A DNA stretch of 64,000 nucleotides from Kaistia soli DSM 19436 (lineage in GTDB: Bacteria > Pseudomonadota > Alphaproteobacteria > Rhizobiales > Kaistiaceae): contig NZ_FQUP01000001.1 of the NCBI RefSeq assembly GCF_900129325.1, positions 806,001 through 870,000 of the forward strand, in the 5' to 3' direction. Below, in pieces: positions 25,832-35,800 of the stretch (positions are counted from its first letter, which is position 1; each line of letters starts with the position of its first letter). The notes beneath the pieces are model-generated. The model was not told the origin of the DNA. It saw nothing but the letters and a program-made list of their open reading frames with translations, and did no database searches. The translations under genes and the position numbers were made by a program.

Positions 25832-27127
25832 TCAGGCCGCGGGCTGGTCCGGAGCTAGCGGCAGGCGGATTTCCTGCACAAGGCCGCCTTGGGCGCCGTT
25901 ACTCACCGTGATGGTTCCGCCGTTGCGCTCGATGATTTCCTTGGCGATCGCGAGCCCAAGGCCGGCACCGGGCATCGCCTGACGCCGCGAAGGATCGACG
26001 CGGAAGAACGGCTCAAAGACATGGGCAATCAGATCTTCCGGAATGCCGGGGCCCTTGTCGCGCACGAAGATGACGACAAAACCGCCGTCGGTCGAGGCCG
26101 TGATGCGGCCACCCCCGCCATGCGTGGCGGCATTGATGAAGAGATTGCGCAGCGCTCGCGTCAAAGCCAGCCGAGCCACGGCGACCTCGGCCTCGGTCGT
26201 CTCGCCCAGGTCGAGCCGCATGCCCTGGATCGTGAGCTCGCCGGTGATCTCGCGCAGCAGTCCGCCCATCTCGACCCGCTCGCTCTCGCCCGACGACGCT
26301 TCTTCGCGAACGAGGCGGATCGCGCTATCGGCGATGCGATCGAGTTCCTCGAGGTCACGCAGCCAGAGCGTGCGCTCGTCATCGTCGCCGACGAACTCCG
26401 CCCTGAGGCGCATGCGGGTCATCGGCGTACGAAGATCATGGCCTGCCGCCGCGACAAGACGCATGCGGCTTTCCATGGCCGATTTCAGCCGCGCCGAGAG
26501 ACGGTTGAGCGCCTTCGCGGTCGCCTTCATCTCGCCGGTACCGAGCTCGGGCAGCACCGGCAAGGTTCCGTCCGGTCCGACCGAGGCGATCGCGCCCTCG
26601 ATCATCTGCAGCGGCCGCGTCAGCCGGTTCGAGATCACCACCGCGATGCCAGCGGCGCCGAGAACGATGGCTGACATCCAGCCAAGCAGGATGAACCATG
26701 CGGCGCGGGGCGGCGGCGGGCGCGCCGAAAGCGGCATCGCGATCCACCAGCCCTGGCTGGCGATCGGCACCGAAACGGTCATCGGCTGGTCGGGAACAGA
26801 CTCGCTGACGAGTACCGGCCGCGGTTGGCCGATATGCGCCAGCTCGGCGCGCAGGACCTCGGTCAGCCTCTCATCGACCGGCCCCGTCGCGGGCCCGGGG
26901 AGAAGGCGCATGCCGTGCAGGCTGGGATTGACCGTTCCGGGCTCGAAATCATCGGGCAGTTGTTCGGCCAGGCGGGAGATAAGGTCGATCTGCAGGGCCG
27001 CGTCCTGGACCATTCGCTCGGGGCCCGGCCGCCCAATCACGGCGACAGCGGCGGACGTCGCCATGCCGACGACGGCGACGATCGCGCAGACGATCAGGGC
27101 CGCAATCCTGAGGCGTAGCGTGTTCAA
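25832..27127 (-). CDS. Sensor histidine kinase (EnvZ/CpxA-like architecture)
   Basis: A 431-residue kinase starting at a TTG that overlaps the response-regulator stop. Layout: helix 1 (about 5-30), a periplasmic domain of about 110 residues, helix 2 ('WFILLGWMSAIVLGAAGIAVVI'), a HAMP linker ('SNRLTRPLQMIEGAI'), the H-box 'AAGHDLRTPMTRMRLRAE' (His about 229), and an HATPase domain with N-box 'RALRNLFINAATHGG' and G-boxes 'DKGPGIPED' and 'GAGLGLAIAKEI'. The GHDLRTPMTR box is that of EnvZ-like kinases. It phosphorylates the co-transcribed regulator. Confidence 0.92.
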   Translation of the reverse strand: MNTLRLRIAALIVCAIVAVVGMATSAAVAVIGRPGPERMVQDAALQIDLISRLAEQLPDDFEPGTVNPSLHGMRLLPGPATGPVDERLTEVLRAELAHIGQPRPVLVSESVPDQPMTVSVPIASQGWWIAMPLSARPPPPRAAWFILLGWMSAIVLGAAGIAVVISNRLTRPLQMIEGAIASVGPDGTLPVLPELGTGEMKATAKALNRLSARLKSAMESRMRLVAAAGHDLRTPMTRMRLRAEFVGDDDERTLWLRDLEELDRIADSAIRLVREEASSGESERVEMGGLLREITGELTIQGMRLDLGETTEAEVAVARLALTRALRNLFINAATHGGGGRITASTDGGFVVIFVRDKGPGIPEDLIAHVFEPFFRVDPSRRQAMPGAGLGLAIAKEIIERNGGTITVSNGAQGGLVQEIRLPLAPDQPAA

Positions 27128-27846
27128 CGCGGGGTCTCGATCGTCTCGACCTTGGTCGAGAGCTGATAGCCGCCATTGCGCACCGTCTTGAAGATCTGGA
27201 AATTGCCGCCATCGCCGAGCTTGCGCCGCAGGCGGCTCATCAACACGTCGATCGAGCGGTCGAGCGGATCGGCCTCCCGGCCCTGCGTCAGATCAAGCAG
27301 CTGGTCGCGCGAAAGCACGCGGCCTGGACGATCAAGGAAGACGCGCAGCAGATCGAACTCGGCCCCTGTCAGAACGACATCGGCCCCGTCGGGGTCGATC
27401 ACGGACCGGCTGGTCGGCGAGGCGACGAAGCCCGCGAAGCGATAGCTCTCGACGGTCGGCGGCTCGGCGATATCGGCGACCCGGCGCAGCACGGCACGGA
27501 TACGGGCCAGCAGCTCGCGCGGGTTGAACGGCTTGCCGACATAGTCGTCGGCGCCGATCTCCAGCCCAATGATCCGGTCGACATCCTCTTTCAGCGCCGT
27601 CAGGAGGATCACCGGTATATGCGGCTTTCGATCGCGCAACTGGCGACAGATATCGAGACCCGAACCATCGGGCAGCATCACGTCGAGGACGATGAGATCG
27701 ATCTGCTGGGTTTCCAGCTTCTCCTCGAGTTCGCGGCGATCGGCCGCCAGCGTGACGCGAAGTCCCTGCTGGTCGAGATACCGGCCCAGCAGCTTTCGAA
27801 TTTCGAGGTCGTCATCGACGACGAGAATGTGAGGCGTGATCTGCAT
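27124..27846 (-). CDS. OmpR/PhoB-family response regulator
   Basis: A 240-residue regulator. The receiver domain begins MQITPHILVVDDDLEIRKLL, with the acceptor Asp in 'DLIVLDVMLPDGSG' (about residue 52), Thr in 'VILLTAL' and Lys in 'GADDYVGKPFNPRELLARI'. The C-terminal winged helix has 'LTGAEFDLLRVFLDRPGRVLSRDQLLDLTQGRE' and 'VDVLMSRLRRKL'. The start at 27846 is where the domain begins; there is no strong ribosome site. It is divergent from the Spy-like gene, and the shared 220-bp region is the likely target. Confidence 0.92.
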   Translation of the reverse strand: MQITPHILVVDDDLEIRKLLGRYLDQQGLRVTLAADRRELEEKLETQQIDLIVLDVMLPDGSGLDICRQLRDRKPHIPVILLTALKEDVDRIIGLEIGADDYVGKPFNPRELLARIRAVLRRVADIAEPPTVESYRFAGFVASPTSRSVIDPDGADVVLTGAEFDLLRVFLDRPGRVLSRDQLLDLTQGREADPLDRSIDVLMSRLRRKLGDGGNFQIFKTVRNGGYQLSTKVETIETPR

Positions 27847-27917
27847 GTATGGAACGGCACTCAAACGGAGGGGTTGCGTATGCGAGGCATACAGCCTCGG
27901 AAGCGATCTAGGCCGAC

Positions 27918-27934
27918 GGTTTGGTAAACAAACC
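27918..27934. promoter_or_regulatory. Inverted repeat between regulator and Spy-like gene
   Basis: GGTTTG-GTAAA-CAAACC is a perfect 6+6 bp dyad with a 5-bp AT-rich centre, 72 bp before the response-regulator start and 133 bp before the Spy-like start. Its place between a two-component operon and its probable envelope-stress target makes it a candidate operator. OmpR-family proteins more often use direct repeats, so another regulator is possible. Confidence 0.4.
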
Positions 27935-28066
27935 TCTCGGAAGGCCGCACAGCAATGTTGCGTAACAAGAATTCCCGGACAGGCAAGGTTCTGCCATGCG
28001 AAGACGACGTCACGAAATGGCGATCGTCTAGCGTGCCCTCGCTGTCGAACAGCCATGGAGGATTGT

Positions 28067-28873
28067 ATGAAACGCCTATCACTAGCGATCGGAACGCTGC
28101 TTATCCTTAGCACGCCAGCATTGGCGGTAGCGGATAATCAGGCAGGCCCGGCCCCGAAGGATGGCATGGCGACTATGGCGCCGACACCGCCGCCGGGTGG
28201 AGAAAAAGGCCGGTGGCATCCGATGCCGCCGCCAGGCCCGCGACCCGGAGCCCAGGATTGGGCGATGCGCCTCGCAGAGCGTCTGGCCGGTGCCGAGACG
28301 CTGGTCGGCATCAAGAGCGACCAGATCGATGCCTGGCGCGACTATACCAGCGCCCTCATCGATCTGTTCACGCCGCCGACACCGCCTGCACACCCCACAG
28401 CCGGACCGGGTGGTGCGGGCGCGGATAACGCCTTTGCTCGCCAGGAGCAGATCGCGCAGCGGATGAAGGCGCGGGCGGCCAAGGCCGATGCGCTGCTGCA
28501 GGCGATCACGGCGCTGCGCGCCAAGCTCACCCCCCAGCAGATTGATCGGCTCTCAACGATCGAATTGTTTCCGCGCCCGCCGATGCGCGGGCCCGGACCG
28601 GAAGGCCGCGGCCCGATGGATGGCGGAATGGGAAGGGGTCCGATGGGCCCAGGTGCCTGGACATTCGGCCCCGGACCGCACAGGCCGGGCGCCGGAGAAC
28701 CCGCCGATCATGGGCCCATGATGGGCCCCGCAGGCGATGTCGGACCCGATCAGGCAGGCCCTGACGCCATGGACGACGGCCCCGGACCGATGAACGAGGA
28801 AGCCCCGATGCCGGCCGAACCTGATGCGGCCGGCCCAGGACCTGATGCGCCGCCCCCGGCGCCTCAGCAGTGA
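28067..28873 (+). CDS. Spy/CpxP-like (LTXXQ) periplasmic protein, Pro/Gly/Met-rich tail
   Basis: 268 residues from an ATG with GGAGG 6 nt upstream. The signal peptide is MKRLSLAIGTLLILSTPALA. Residues about 60-155 are helical with 'ARQEQIAQRMKARAAKADALLQAITALRAKLTPQQIDRLS', where LTPQQ matches the LTXXQ motif of Spy/CpxP chaperones. The remaining 100 residues are low-complexity, made of repeats such as 'GPMDGGMGRGPMGPG', rich in Met, Pro, Gly and acidic residues. Spy/CpxP proteins sense or relieve envelope stress, which fits the divergent two-component system. The Met/His-bearing tail might bind metal; that is inference. Confidence 0.75.
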   Translation: MKRLSLAIGTLLILSTPALAVADNQAGPAPKDGMATMAPTPPPGGEKGRWHPMPPPGPRPGAQDWAMRLAERLAGAETLVGIKSDQIDAWRDYTSALIDLFTPPTPPAHPTAGPGGAGADNAFARQEQIAQRMKARAAKADALLQAITALRAKLTPQQIDRLSTIELFPRPPMRGPGPEGRGPMDGGMGRGPMGPGAWTFGPGPHRPGAGEPADHGPMMGPAGDVGPDQAGPDAMDDGPGPMNEEAPMPAEPDAAGPGPDAPPPAPQQ

Positions 28874-28936
28874 AATTCCTGACGGCACGTCAACGAGCTC
28901 CCGCCCCACGGGCCGGTTGACAGTCAGGAAGTTGGC

Positions 28937-28973
28937 GGCCCCCTCCTGCCCGGGAGGGGGCCGTTGCCGTTTT
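28937..28973 (+). terminator. Intrinsic terminator of the Spy-like gene
   Basis: GGCCCCCTCC, a 6-nt loop, then GGAGGGGGCC: a perfect 10-bp GC stem followed by GTTGCCGTTTT. It lies 63 bp after the Spy-like stop and 24 bp before the convergent DUF1993 stop. Confidence 0.75.
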
Positions 28974-28996
28974 AGGATCGAGCGGCGGCCGCGCGA

Positions 28997-29500
28997 TCAG
29001 AAGCCCAGATAGTCGCGCTTTCCGATTGACACGCCTTTGTGGCGCAGGATGTCGTAGGCGGTCGTCACGTGGAAGAAGAAATTGGGCAGCGCATGCTGGA
29101 AGATGTAGTCGCGGCCGACGAAGTGCTTTTCGCCGCCGCGGCTGCGCAGCACGACCGCTCGATCTTCGGCGCCCTCAAGCGCGGCCCGGTCGATGGTGCG
29201 AAGAAAATTCAGTGTCTTGGTAATCCGCGCCTGCAGCTCGGTGAAATTCGTCTCCTCGTCCGCGAAGCTCGGTGCCGTAATCCCGGCAAGGCGGGCAACG
29301 CAAGCCTTTGCGGTGTCGCTGGCGCGCTGCACCTGGGAACGGAGCGGATCCATGTCGGCGGCGAGGCGAGCCTCGACCAGATTGGCCGCGTCGAAGCCGC
29401 CGGCCTCCGCATGGGCGACGCCCTTGTCCAGGATGGCGGAGAGGTTGGCGAAGCCGCGCTCGAAAACGGGAATGGTGACGTCATAGGCTGAAAAGGTCAT
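28997..29500 (-). CDS. DUF1993 family protein
   Basis: A 167-residue soluble protein matching the DinB-like DUF1993 group: 'TFSAYDVTIPVFERGFANLSAILDKGVAHAE' at the N-terminus, a middle 'MDPLRSQVQRASDTAKACVARLAG' and the C-terminal histidine-bearing helices 'LPNFFFHVTTAYDILRHKGVSIGKRDYLG', the strongest signature. A four-helix bundle with a possible metal site is expected; biochemical function is unknown. GAGAG lies just upstream of the ATG at 29500; an ATG four codons further up is possible. Confidence 0.88.
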   Translation of the reverse strand: MTFSAYDVTIPVFERGFANLSAILDKGVAHAEAGGFDAANLVEARLAADMDPLRSQVQRASDTAKACVARLAGITAPSFADEETNFTELQARITKTLNFLRTIDRAALEGAEDRAVVLRSRGGEKHFVGRDYIFQHALPNFFFHVTTAYDILRHKGVSIGKRDYLGF

Positions 29501-29668
29501 GGCTGCTCTCATTGTCGCGGGATCGCCCGCGGCGCACAAAGGATCCGGTCGGGGAATGACAATTCCGACTTGGCGGGATATGGGATCACGATCGGTACTT
29601 CGCATCGGGCGCGGAGAGCCGGCCTGCTTCCTGCCTCCTGGGCGGCAGTTCGGCAGGCGGGGGCCAGC

Positions 29669-30571
29669 ATGGCACGGATCAAGATCGTCCACACCACGCG
29701 ATACGAGTATCGCAATCCGGTCGGGCTGCTGCGGCACCGCTTGATGGTGCGTCCGGACGACAGCCACGACCTGCGTCTGCATCGGGCCAGTCTCGACATC
29801 GACCCGGCGCCATCATCGATCCACTGGTCGCACGATCCGTTCAACAATTCGATCTGCCTCCTCGAATGGCCGGGCTCACTGCTGAGCCGCCATCTCGAGA
29901 TCGTCTCGACCCTCGACCTGACGCATCACCCGGAGGGGCCGCCCCTGCCCCGTTACAGCCTCGATCCCGCTGCGACGACCTTCCCCTTCGCCTATGACGC
30001 GGAGGAAATGCCGGATCTCGCGCCGCTGATCGAACCGGCGGACGGCGATCCCGCCGGTACAGTCGCAGCCTGGGCACAGCGCTTCATCCTCGAGGGCGAG
30101 GGGCGCACGCTCGGCATGCTCGAAGCGATGACCCATGCCATCAAAGCCGACTTCCGCTATGGCGCGAGGCATGAGGAAGGGACACAGACAGCCGCCGAAA
30201 CGCTGGCGCTAGGCTCAGGCACCTGCCGCGACTTCGCCGTTCTGATGATCGAGGCGGTCAGGTCCTTTGGCCTCGCTGCGCGTTTCGTCACCGGCTATCT
30301 CTATGACGATCTTTCGGGCGAGACACGCGGCGGCGGCTCGACCCACGCCTGGTGCAGCGTCTATCTGCCGGGTGCGGGGTGGATCGAATACGATCCGACC
30401 AACGGGCTTCTCGCCGGTTCAAACCTGATCCGGGTCGGCGTCACGCGCATCGCTGGGCAAGCAAGCCCGATCACCGGGTCGTTCGTCGGTGGCAATGGCG
30501 ATTTTGCAGGGCTTGCCGTCGATGTCGCGGTGACGGCCCAGGCTATTCATGGCGGCGAGGCTGCGTCTTGA
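29669..30571 (+). CDS. Transglutaminase-like cysteine protease family protein
   Basis: A 300-residue cytosolic protein with an N-terminal bacterial transglutaminase-associated beta domain ('IKIVHTTRYEYRNPVGLLRHRLMVRP') and a catalytic core with the Cys in 'LGSGTCRDFAVLMIEAVRSFGLAARFVTGY', the His in 'STHAWCSVYLPG' and the Asp in 'WIEYDPTNG'. This domain pair often accompanies alpha-E and circularly-permuted ATP-grasp proteins in a peptide-ligating cluster, but none is seen here. It is directly followed, with a 4-bp overlap, by the glutaminase gene. Confidence 0.9.
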   Translation: MARIKIVHTTRYEYRNPVGLLRHRLMVRPDDSHDLRLHRASLDIDPAPSSIHWSHDPFNNSICLLEWPGSLLSRHLEIVSTLDLTHHPEGPPLPRYSLDPAATTFPFAYDAEEMPDLAPLIEPADGDPAGTVAAWAQRFILEGEGRTLGMLEAMTHAIKADFRYGARHEEGTQTAAETLALGSGTCRDFAVLMIEAVRSFGLAARFVTGYLYDDLSGETRGGGSTHAWCSVYLPGAGWIEYDPTNGLLAGSNLIRVGVTRIAGQASPITGSFVGGNGDFAGLAVDVAVTAQAIHGGEAAS

Positions 30572-31563
30572 ACAGCCCCGCCGATCCCGTCACCCCCGTC
30601 TCCACCGGGCGCCTTCCCTCGCCGTCCGCCGTCGAGGATGCCATCAGCGCGGCCCATCTCGCGTTCCGCGACGATCGCGACGGGCAGAACATCCAGATTT
30701 ATCCCGCGCTTGCTGCCGTCCCGCCCGATCTTTTCGGGGTCGCCATCGTCGGGGTAAGCGGCCGCGTCTATGCGGCGGGCGATGCCGACCATGCCTTCGC
30801 CATCATGAGCGTTTCGAAGCCGTTCGTGTTCGCTCTGCTGTCCGATGCCGTGGGCAGCGCCGTCGCGCGCGCCGAAATCGGCGTCAACGCGACCGGACTC
30901 GCCTTCAATGCATTGTCGGCGATCGAAAACGGGCCGGAAGGTCGGACCAATCCGATGGTCAATGCCGGCGCGATCGCCACCACGAGCCATGTGCCCGGTG
31001 CCGATCTTGACGCCAAATGGCGCTTCATCCGGGAAGGCATGGAGCGCTTCGCCGGGCGGGCGCTAACGATCGACGACGCGGTCTATCGCTCTGCCAGCCT
31101 CACCAATATGCGCAACAAGGCGATCGGCCATCTGCTGTCGACCTTTGGCCGGCTCGGCACCGATCCGGTGACGGCGGTCGAGCTTTACACGCGGCAGTGC
31201 TCGCTGCAGGTCACGGCGCGGGATCTCGCTGCGATGGGCGCGACGCTTGCCGATGGCGGCGTGCATCCCCTGACCGGGGCGACCGTCGTCAGCAGCAGCG
31301 GCAGCCGTGACGCGCTGGCCGTCATGGCGACGTCGGGGCTTTACGAGACCTCGGGCGACTGGCTGTTCGATGTCGGCCTGCCCGGCAAGAGCGGCATTGG
31401 CGGCGGGATCGTCACCGTGGCGCCCGGCAAGGGCGGCCTCGGCACGTTCGGCCCCCGGCTCGACGGCGCCGGCAACAGCGTCAAGGGCCAGCTCGCAGCC
31501 CGCTTCCTGGCCGATCGGCTGGGCCTCAATCTGTTCGCCTCGACGCCGTTCGCGGGCGGATGA
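30568..31563 (+). CDS. glsA: Glutaminase
   Basis: A 331-residue serine-dependent glutaminase hydrolysing glutamine to glutamate and ammonia. The beta-lactamase-like SxxK motif is in 'AIMSVSKPFVFALLSD' (about residues 80-83), with 'GRTNPMVNAGAI', 'SLTNMRNKAIGHLL' and 'YTRQCSLQVTARDLAAMGATLADGG' as family signatures. The start is a TTG overlapping the transglutaminase stop, with GAGG 8 nt upstream. The symporter for its product follows 43 bp downstream. Confidence 0.92.
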   Translation: MNSPADPVTPVSTGRLPSPSAVEDAISAAHLAFRDDRDGQNIQIYPALAAVPPDLFGVAIVGVSGRVYAAGDADHAFAIMSVSKPFVFALLSDAVGSAVARAEIGVNATGLAFNALSAIENGPEGRTNPMVNAGAIATTSHVPGADLDAKWRFIREGMERFAGRALTIDDAVYRSASLTNMRNKAIGHLLSTFGRLGTDPVTAVELYTRQCSLQVTARDLAAMGATLADGGVHPLTGATVVSSSGSRDALAVMATSGLYETSGDWLFDVGLPGKSGIGGGIVTVAPGKGGLGTFGPRLDGAGNSVKGQLAARFLADRLGLNLFASTPFAGG

Positions 31564-31606
31564 TCCATCGACCGCGCCCTATGGCGCCCAGCTGAGCGAA
31601 GCGTTG

Positions 31607-32812
31607 ATGACTGCGATCCAAGTTCCCGGCCTGCTCACCTTCACCATCGCCATCGTGGTGTTCTTTGTCGGCTCGACGCTTAACCGCCTGATCGCGCCGC
31701 TGCAGCGCTGGAACATTCCCGAGGCGGTGACGGGTGGGATGATCGCCGCTCTGGCGACGCTCGTGGCCTATAAGGTCTTCGGCGTCGAGCTTAGCTTCAC
31801 GCTGGCGGCGCGCGACATGCTGCTGCTCTATTTCTTCACCGGCATCGGCCTCAACGCCAAGTTCGCCGACCTCATTGCCGGTGGGCGGCCGCTCGTCGTG
31901 CTGCTGGTGCTGACGCTGATCTATCTCGTCATTCAGAACGCCATCGCCGCCGGCAGCGTCGCGGCGCTGGGACTGCCGCATGGCCTCGCGCCCTTTGTCG
32001 GCTCGGCCTCGCTCATCGGCGGCCACGGCACCACGATCGCCTGGGCACCGGTCATTTCCGAGCGGTTCGGCGTCAATAACCTGATGGAAGTCGGGATTGC
32101 GACGGCAACGCTCGGCCTCGTGATCGCCAGCCTCGTCGGCGGCCCGATCGCGGGCTTCCTGATCAAGCGCCATGGCCTGTCCGGGCCGCTTGGCGAGACA
32201 GCTCCGGTCGTTGGACTGCCCGCCGAGCCCGCCGACCAGCGCGACGAGATCAGCCATGTCAGCCTGCTGCGCTCGATCCTCGTGATCAATGTCGTGATCC
32301 TCGTCGCCTACGGCCTCGAAGATGCGGTCGAGGCGACGGGGATCAAGCTGCCGATGTTCGTCGTCTGCCTGCTGGTGGCGATCGTCGCCACCAATCTCGT
32401 GCCGCGTCTGGCGCCCCGGCTCGCCTGGCCGTCGCGCACCAGGGGGCTGGCGCTGATCTCGGACCTCGCGCTCAACGTGTTCCTCGCGATGTCGCTGATG
32501 AGCATGCAGCTCTGGACCCTCGGCGAGCTAGGACCGGCGCTGGTTGTAATTCTGACGCTGCAGACCGTCGCTGCGGTCGCCTACATCATCTTTGTCGTCT
32601 TCCCAGCGATGGGGCGCGACTATCTGGCGGCCGTGATCTCTGCGGGGTTCACAGGCATCAGCCTCGGCGCGACGCCGACGGCCATCGCCAACATGACCGC
32701 CGTGACCAAGGTGCACGGCGCGGCGGCGCGCGCCTTCATCATCCTGCCGCTCGTCTCGGCCTTTTTCATCGACATCGCCAACGCCTTCGCGATCGGCTTC
32801 ATGGCACGATGA
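31607..32812 (+). CDS. gltS: Sodium/glutamate symporter
   Basis: A 401-residue inner-membrane protein with about ten to twelve hydrophobic segments. It shows the twin inverted GltS halves: 'WNIPEAVTGGMIAA... FFTGIGLNAKF' and 'ASLIGGHGTTIAWAP' in the first, 'MQLWTLGELGPALVVI' and 'GFTGISLGATPTAIANM' in the second. It imports glutamate with sodium. The ATG at 31607 (TTG GCG-like codons precede it) is supported by the hydrophobic start. Paired with glutaminase, it suggests glutamate gathering from both outside glutamate and internal glutamine. Confidence 0.92.
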   Translation: MTAIQVPGLLTFTIAIVVFFVGSTLNRLIAPLQRWNIPEAVTGGMIAALATLVAYKVFGVELSFTLAARDMLLLYFFTGIGLNAKFADLIAGGRPLVVLLVLTLIYLVIQNAIAAGSVAALGLPHGLAPFVGSASLIGGHGTTIAWAPVISERFGVNNLMEVGIATATLGLVIASLVGGPIAGFLIKRHGLSGPLGETAPVVGLPAEPADQRDEISHVSLLRSILVINVVILVAYGLEDAVEATGIKLPMFVVCLLVAIVATNLVPRLAPRLAWPSRTRGLALISDLALNVFLAMSLMSMQLWTLGELGPALVVILTLQTVAAVAYIIFVVFPAMGRDYLAAVISAGFTGISLGATPTAIANMTAVTKVHGAAARAFIILPLVSAFFIDIANAFAIGFMAR

Positions 32813-32839
32813 GGATCGTCGACGGCGCGCTTTCGGACT

Positions 32840-35800
32840 TCAATAGTCCCACTGCGCGCCGATGCCGAGCTCACCGGAGCCATCGCCGCCGGCCGCGCCC
32901 TGCAGGCGGATATTGCGCGTCACATCGACATCGACGGTCACCTTGCCGGAATTGGCATTCGGACCCTGCCGCGCGCCGACATAGACGCGGTCGTTGAGGC
33001 GCTTGCCGATGCCGACCTGACCCGTGGCGTCGACATCGAAGCTGTCGACGCCGAGAGAGCGGCGCACCTTGTCGAGCACGCCGGGACCGCCGCCCGAGAA
33101 CTGCGCCACGGCCTGCGCCACCTGCAGCGCCTGGCTGGCGTTCAAGGTCGAGATCGAGCGGCCGAACAGGATGCGCGACAGAACCTCGTCCTGAGCAAGC
33201 GCGGGGCTCGAGGTGAAGCTGACCGTCGGCGCGGAAGCTCGGCCGGTGACGATGATCGAGGCCGTGACATCGCTCGTCGTGGTGGAGGCCGTGAAGTCGA
33301 GTGCCGGATCGGTGCTGCCCTCGAACGTCACCTTGCCATCGGTGAAATCGAGGCGACGGCCGAGGAGATCGAACCGGCCACGGCGAAGCTCGAAGCCGCC
33401 GAGCGTGACCATGTTGGCTGTCGTGCCGCGCAAGGTCAGATTGCCGCCGAATTCCGCGTCGATGCCCATGCCGCGCACGAACACGGCGTTCCGAGCGGCG
33501 ATGGTGAGATCGAGATCGGCGACGAAGGCCGGCGGAGCCTCCGCGCGGCGCGCCGTGCGCGCCGCGGTTGCCGCCGCGCGGGTCTGGGCCTGGGCGCGGA
33601 GACCCTTCTGCGATGGCCGCTTCTCGCCGCCGGTGTTGACATGGCGGACCTGGAGCGGATCGAGCCCACCGCCACTCAACTGGTCCGCGATGTTGATGTC
33701 GAGGCGGATGACGTCGATATTGCCGGCGATGCGCGGCCGGGTCGCGACCGGCCCTTCGATCGCGATCTTTCCGCTCGCCACCAGGTTCATCAGATCGCTG
33801 GCAAGAATGTTGGCGCGGTTGAGTTCGATCCGAACATTGGCCGGGAAGCCACGCGCCGCGTCGAGCCCGATGCTGCCACTGCCGGACAACGTGCCGCCGC
33901 GGGGGGTCGCGGCAGTCAGTTGGCTGACGACGATCTGGCTGTTGGAACCGGTCAGCACGGCCTGGATATTGGAAAGTGACACGCCGTTGACGCTGTCGAC
34001 GAAGGTGGCGCCGGCGACGCGGATCGTGCCTGAGGCGGCAGGCGCCGCGCTGGTGCCGCGCAGCGTCATGTCGACGTTCGCCCGGCCGCGCACGGTCGAG
34101 CCCTGGTCGGCGAGAAACGTGTTGGCAATGCCGAGATCGATGGTGCCGGCAACACGGAGGTCGAGTGCACCGGCTGCGATTGGCACCGAGCCGCGCACCG
34201 TCAAACCCGAGACCGAAGGCGCGTCGATGGTCGCGTCGACGTTGACGCGGCCGCCGGCGAGGGTGCCGCGTGCGCCGATCTGGAACGGACCGATGCCCTT
34301 CGTCGCGAGGTCGGCGGTCGAGAGGCCGGCAACGCGAATGTCATAATTGCCAGCCGGAGCCGTGGCCGAACCGGTGATGCGAGCGCTGCCCGAGAGCGTG
34401 CCACGCGGATCGAGATTGGGCACGAAGAGCCCGGCGATGGAGAGCGGAAGATTGCGGATATCGGCGGTGAGGTCGAGCGTCTGGCCGACGCGGCCGGCAA
34501 TGGTCGCGCCGCCGCCGCCCGTCGCAAGCTGCAGCCGGTCGATCGCAACACCGCCATCGGCGAGCGTGATCGTCGCGGGCGCGGACAGCGTGACGGTCGT
34601 CGGCCCGCGCGCCATGCGCAGCTGATCAAGGCGGATGCGCGTCGCGGCGCCGGCCGGCGTGATATTGGCTCGCGCCGCGAGGGTTGCGCCGAGCACCGCC
34701 GTGTCGAGTGTCAGGTCGGTCGACTGACCGCGGCTCGCAGCCGTCAACGTCGCGCGATCGATCCGCTGCGCGCCCGCGACAAAGCCGGCGAGCGTCACCC
34801 GGCCATCGAGAACCGGCGTCCCTGCCGGGTCGACGGCGCGGAGGTCGATATCGGCGCTTTCGAGACGATTACCGGCGACGCTGATATTCTGCGCACGTCC
34901 ATTGATGGCGACAAGCTGCTGCCCGTTGACGGCATCGAGCACTACCGTCCCGTCGAGCCGGCCGCTGATCTGCGTCAGGATCAACGGTGCAAGATCGCTC
35001 AAATCCGTGGCAGCGACGGTGAACCGGCCCGTCACGATATTGTTCGCGCCAACGGCGGCCGAGCCGGTGGCGCGGACGCTGCCTACCGACAGATCGAGAT
35101 CGTCGATGCGGCGGCTGTCCGTCTCCGTCGCGAAACGCGCGCCGCCCTTGGCGGGGCGATCGGCGATGCGGCCGTCGAGCGCGAAGCTGCCGTTCGGCTT
35201 GCCGGTCAGGTCGGCAAGATCAAGCGTGACGGCGAGATCGCGGATCGGCTTGCCCATCGCCTCGGCGGAGGCGATGTCGACACGGCCCTTGAGACCGAGC
35301 GCGGCAAGGCCGCCGGTGAAGTTCAGCTCGGCCTTGGCGCCGCCCTTGACGCGTGGATCGAGGCGGCCGAGATCGGCAAGCGTGAGCTTCGCGTTCAGAT
35401 CGGCCGTGTCGGTCGCGATGCCGCCATTGACCGCCAGATCGATACCGTTCGCCGCGAGCGTCAGATCGCGGACCGCGATCGTGCCATCGGCCGCTCGGGC
35501 AAGCGCGCCCTTGAACCGGCTGGTTCCCGCGAGGAAGCCGTCGAGCGCGTCGATCCCGGCATGCACGTCCTTGGCCGTGCCGTCGATGTTGAGCGAGACG
35601 GCCGAGAAGTCCTTGCCGGTGTCGACGGCGCCTTCAAGCGACACCGTGCCTGACAACGGGCGGTCGGTGAGGGATGCGAAAGCCGCCAGATCGAGCCGCG
35701 GCAGCTTGAAGTTGCCCTTCACGAAGGTCGGGCCGGCCGTACCGACAAAGGCCAGTTCGAGCGGCGAGAGCTTCAACGTCGCCGCGGTCAGCGTCTGCAC

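Noticed and set aside
27956-27967. TGTTGCGTAACA near the two-component promoter as a third copy of the AcoR-type dyad
   Set aside because: Spacing between the TGTT and AACA arms is 4 bp rather than 9, and the inner TGC/GCA elements are missing.
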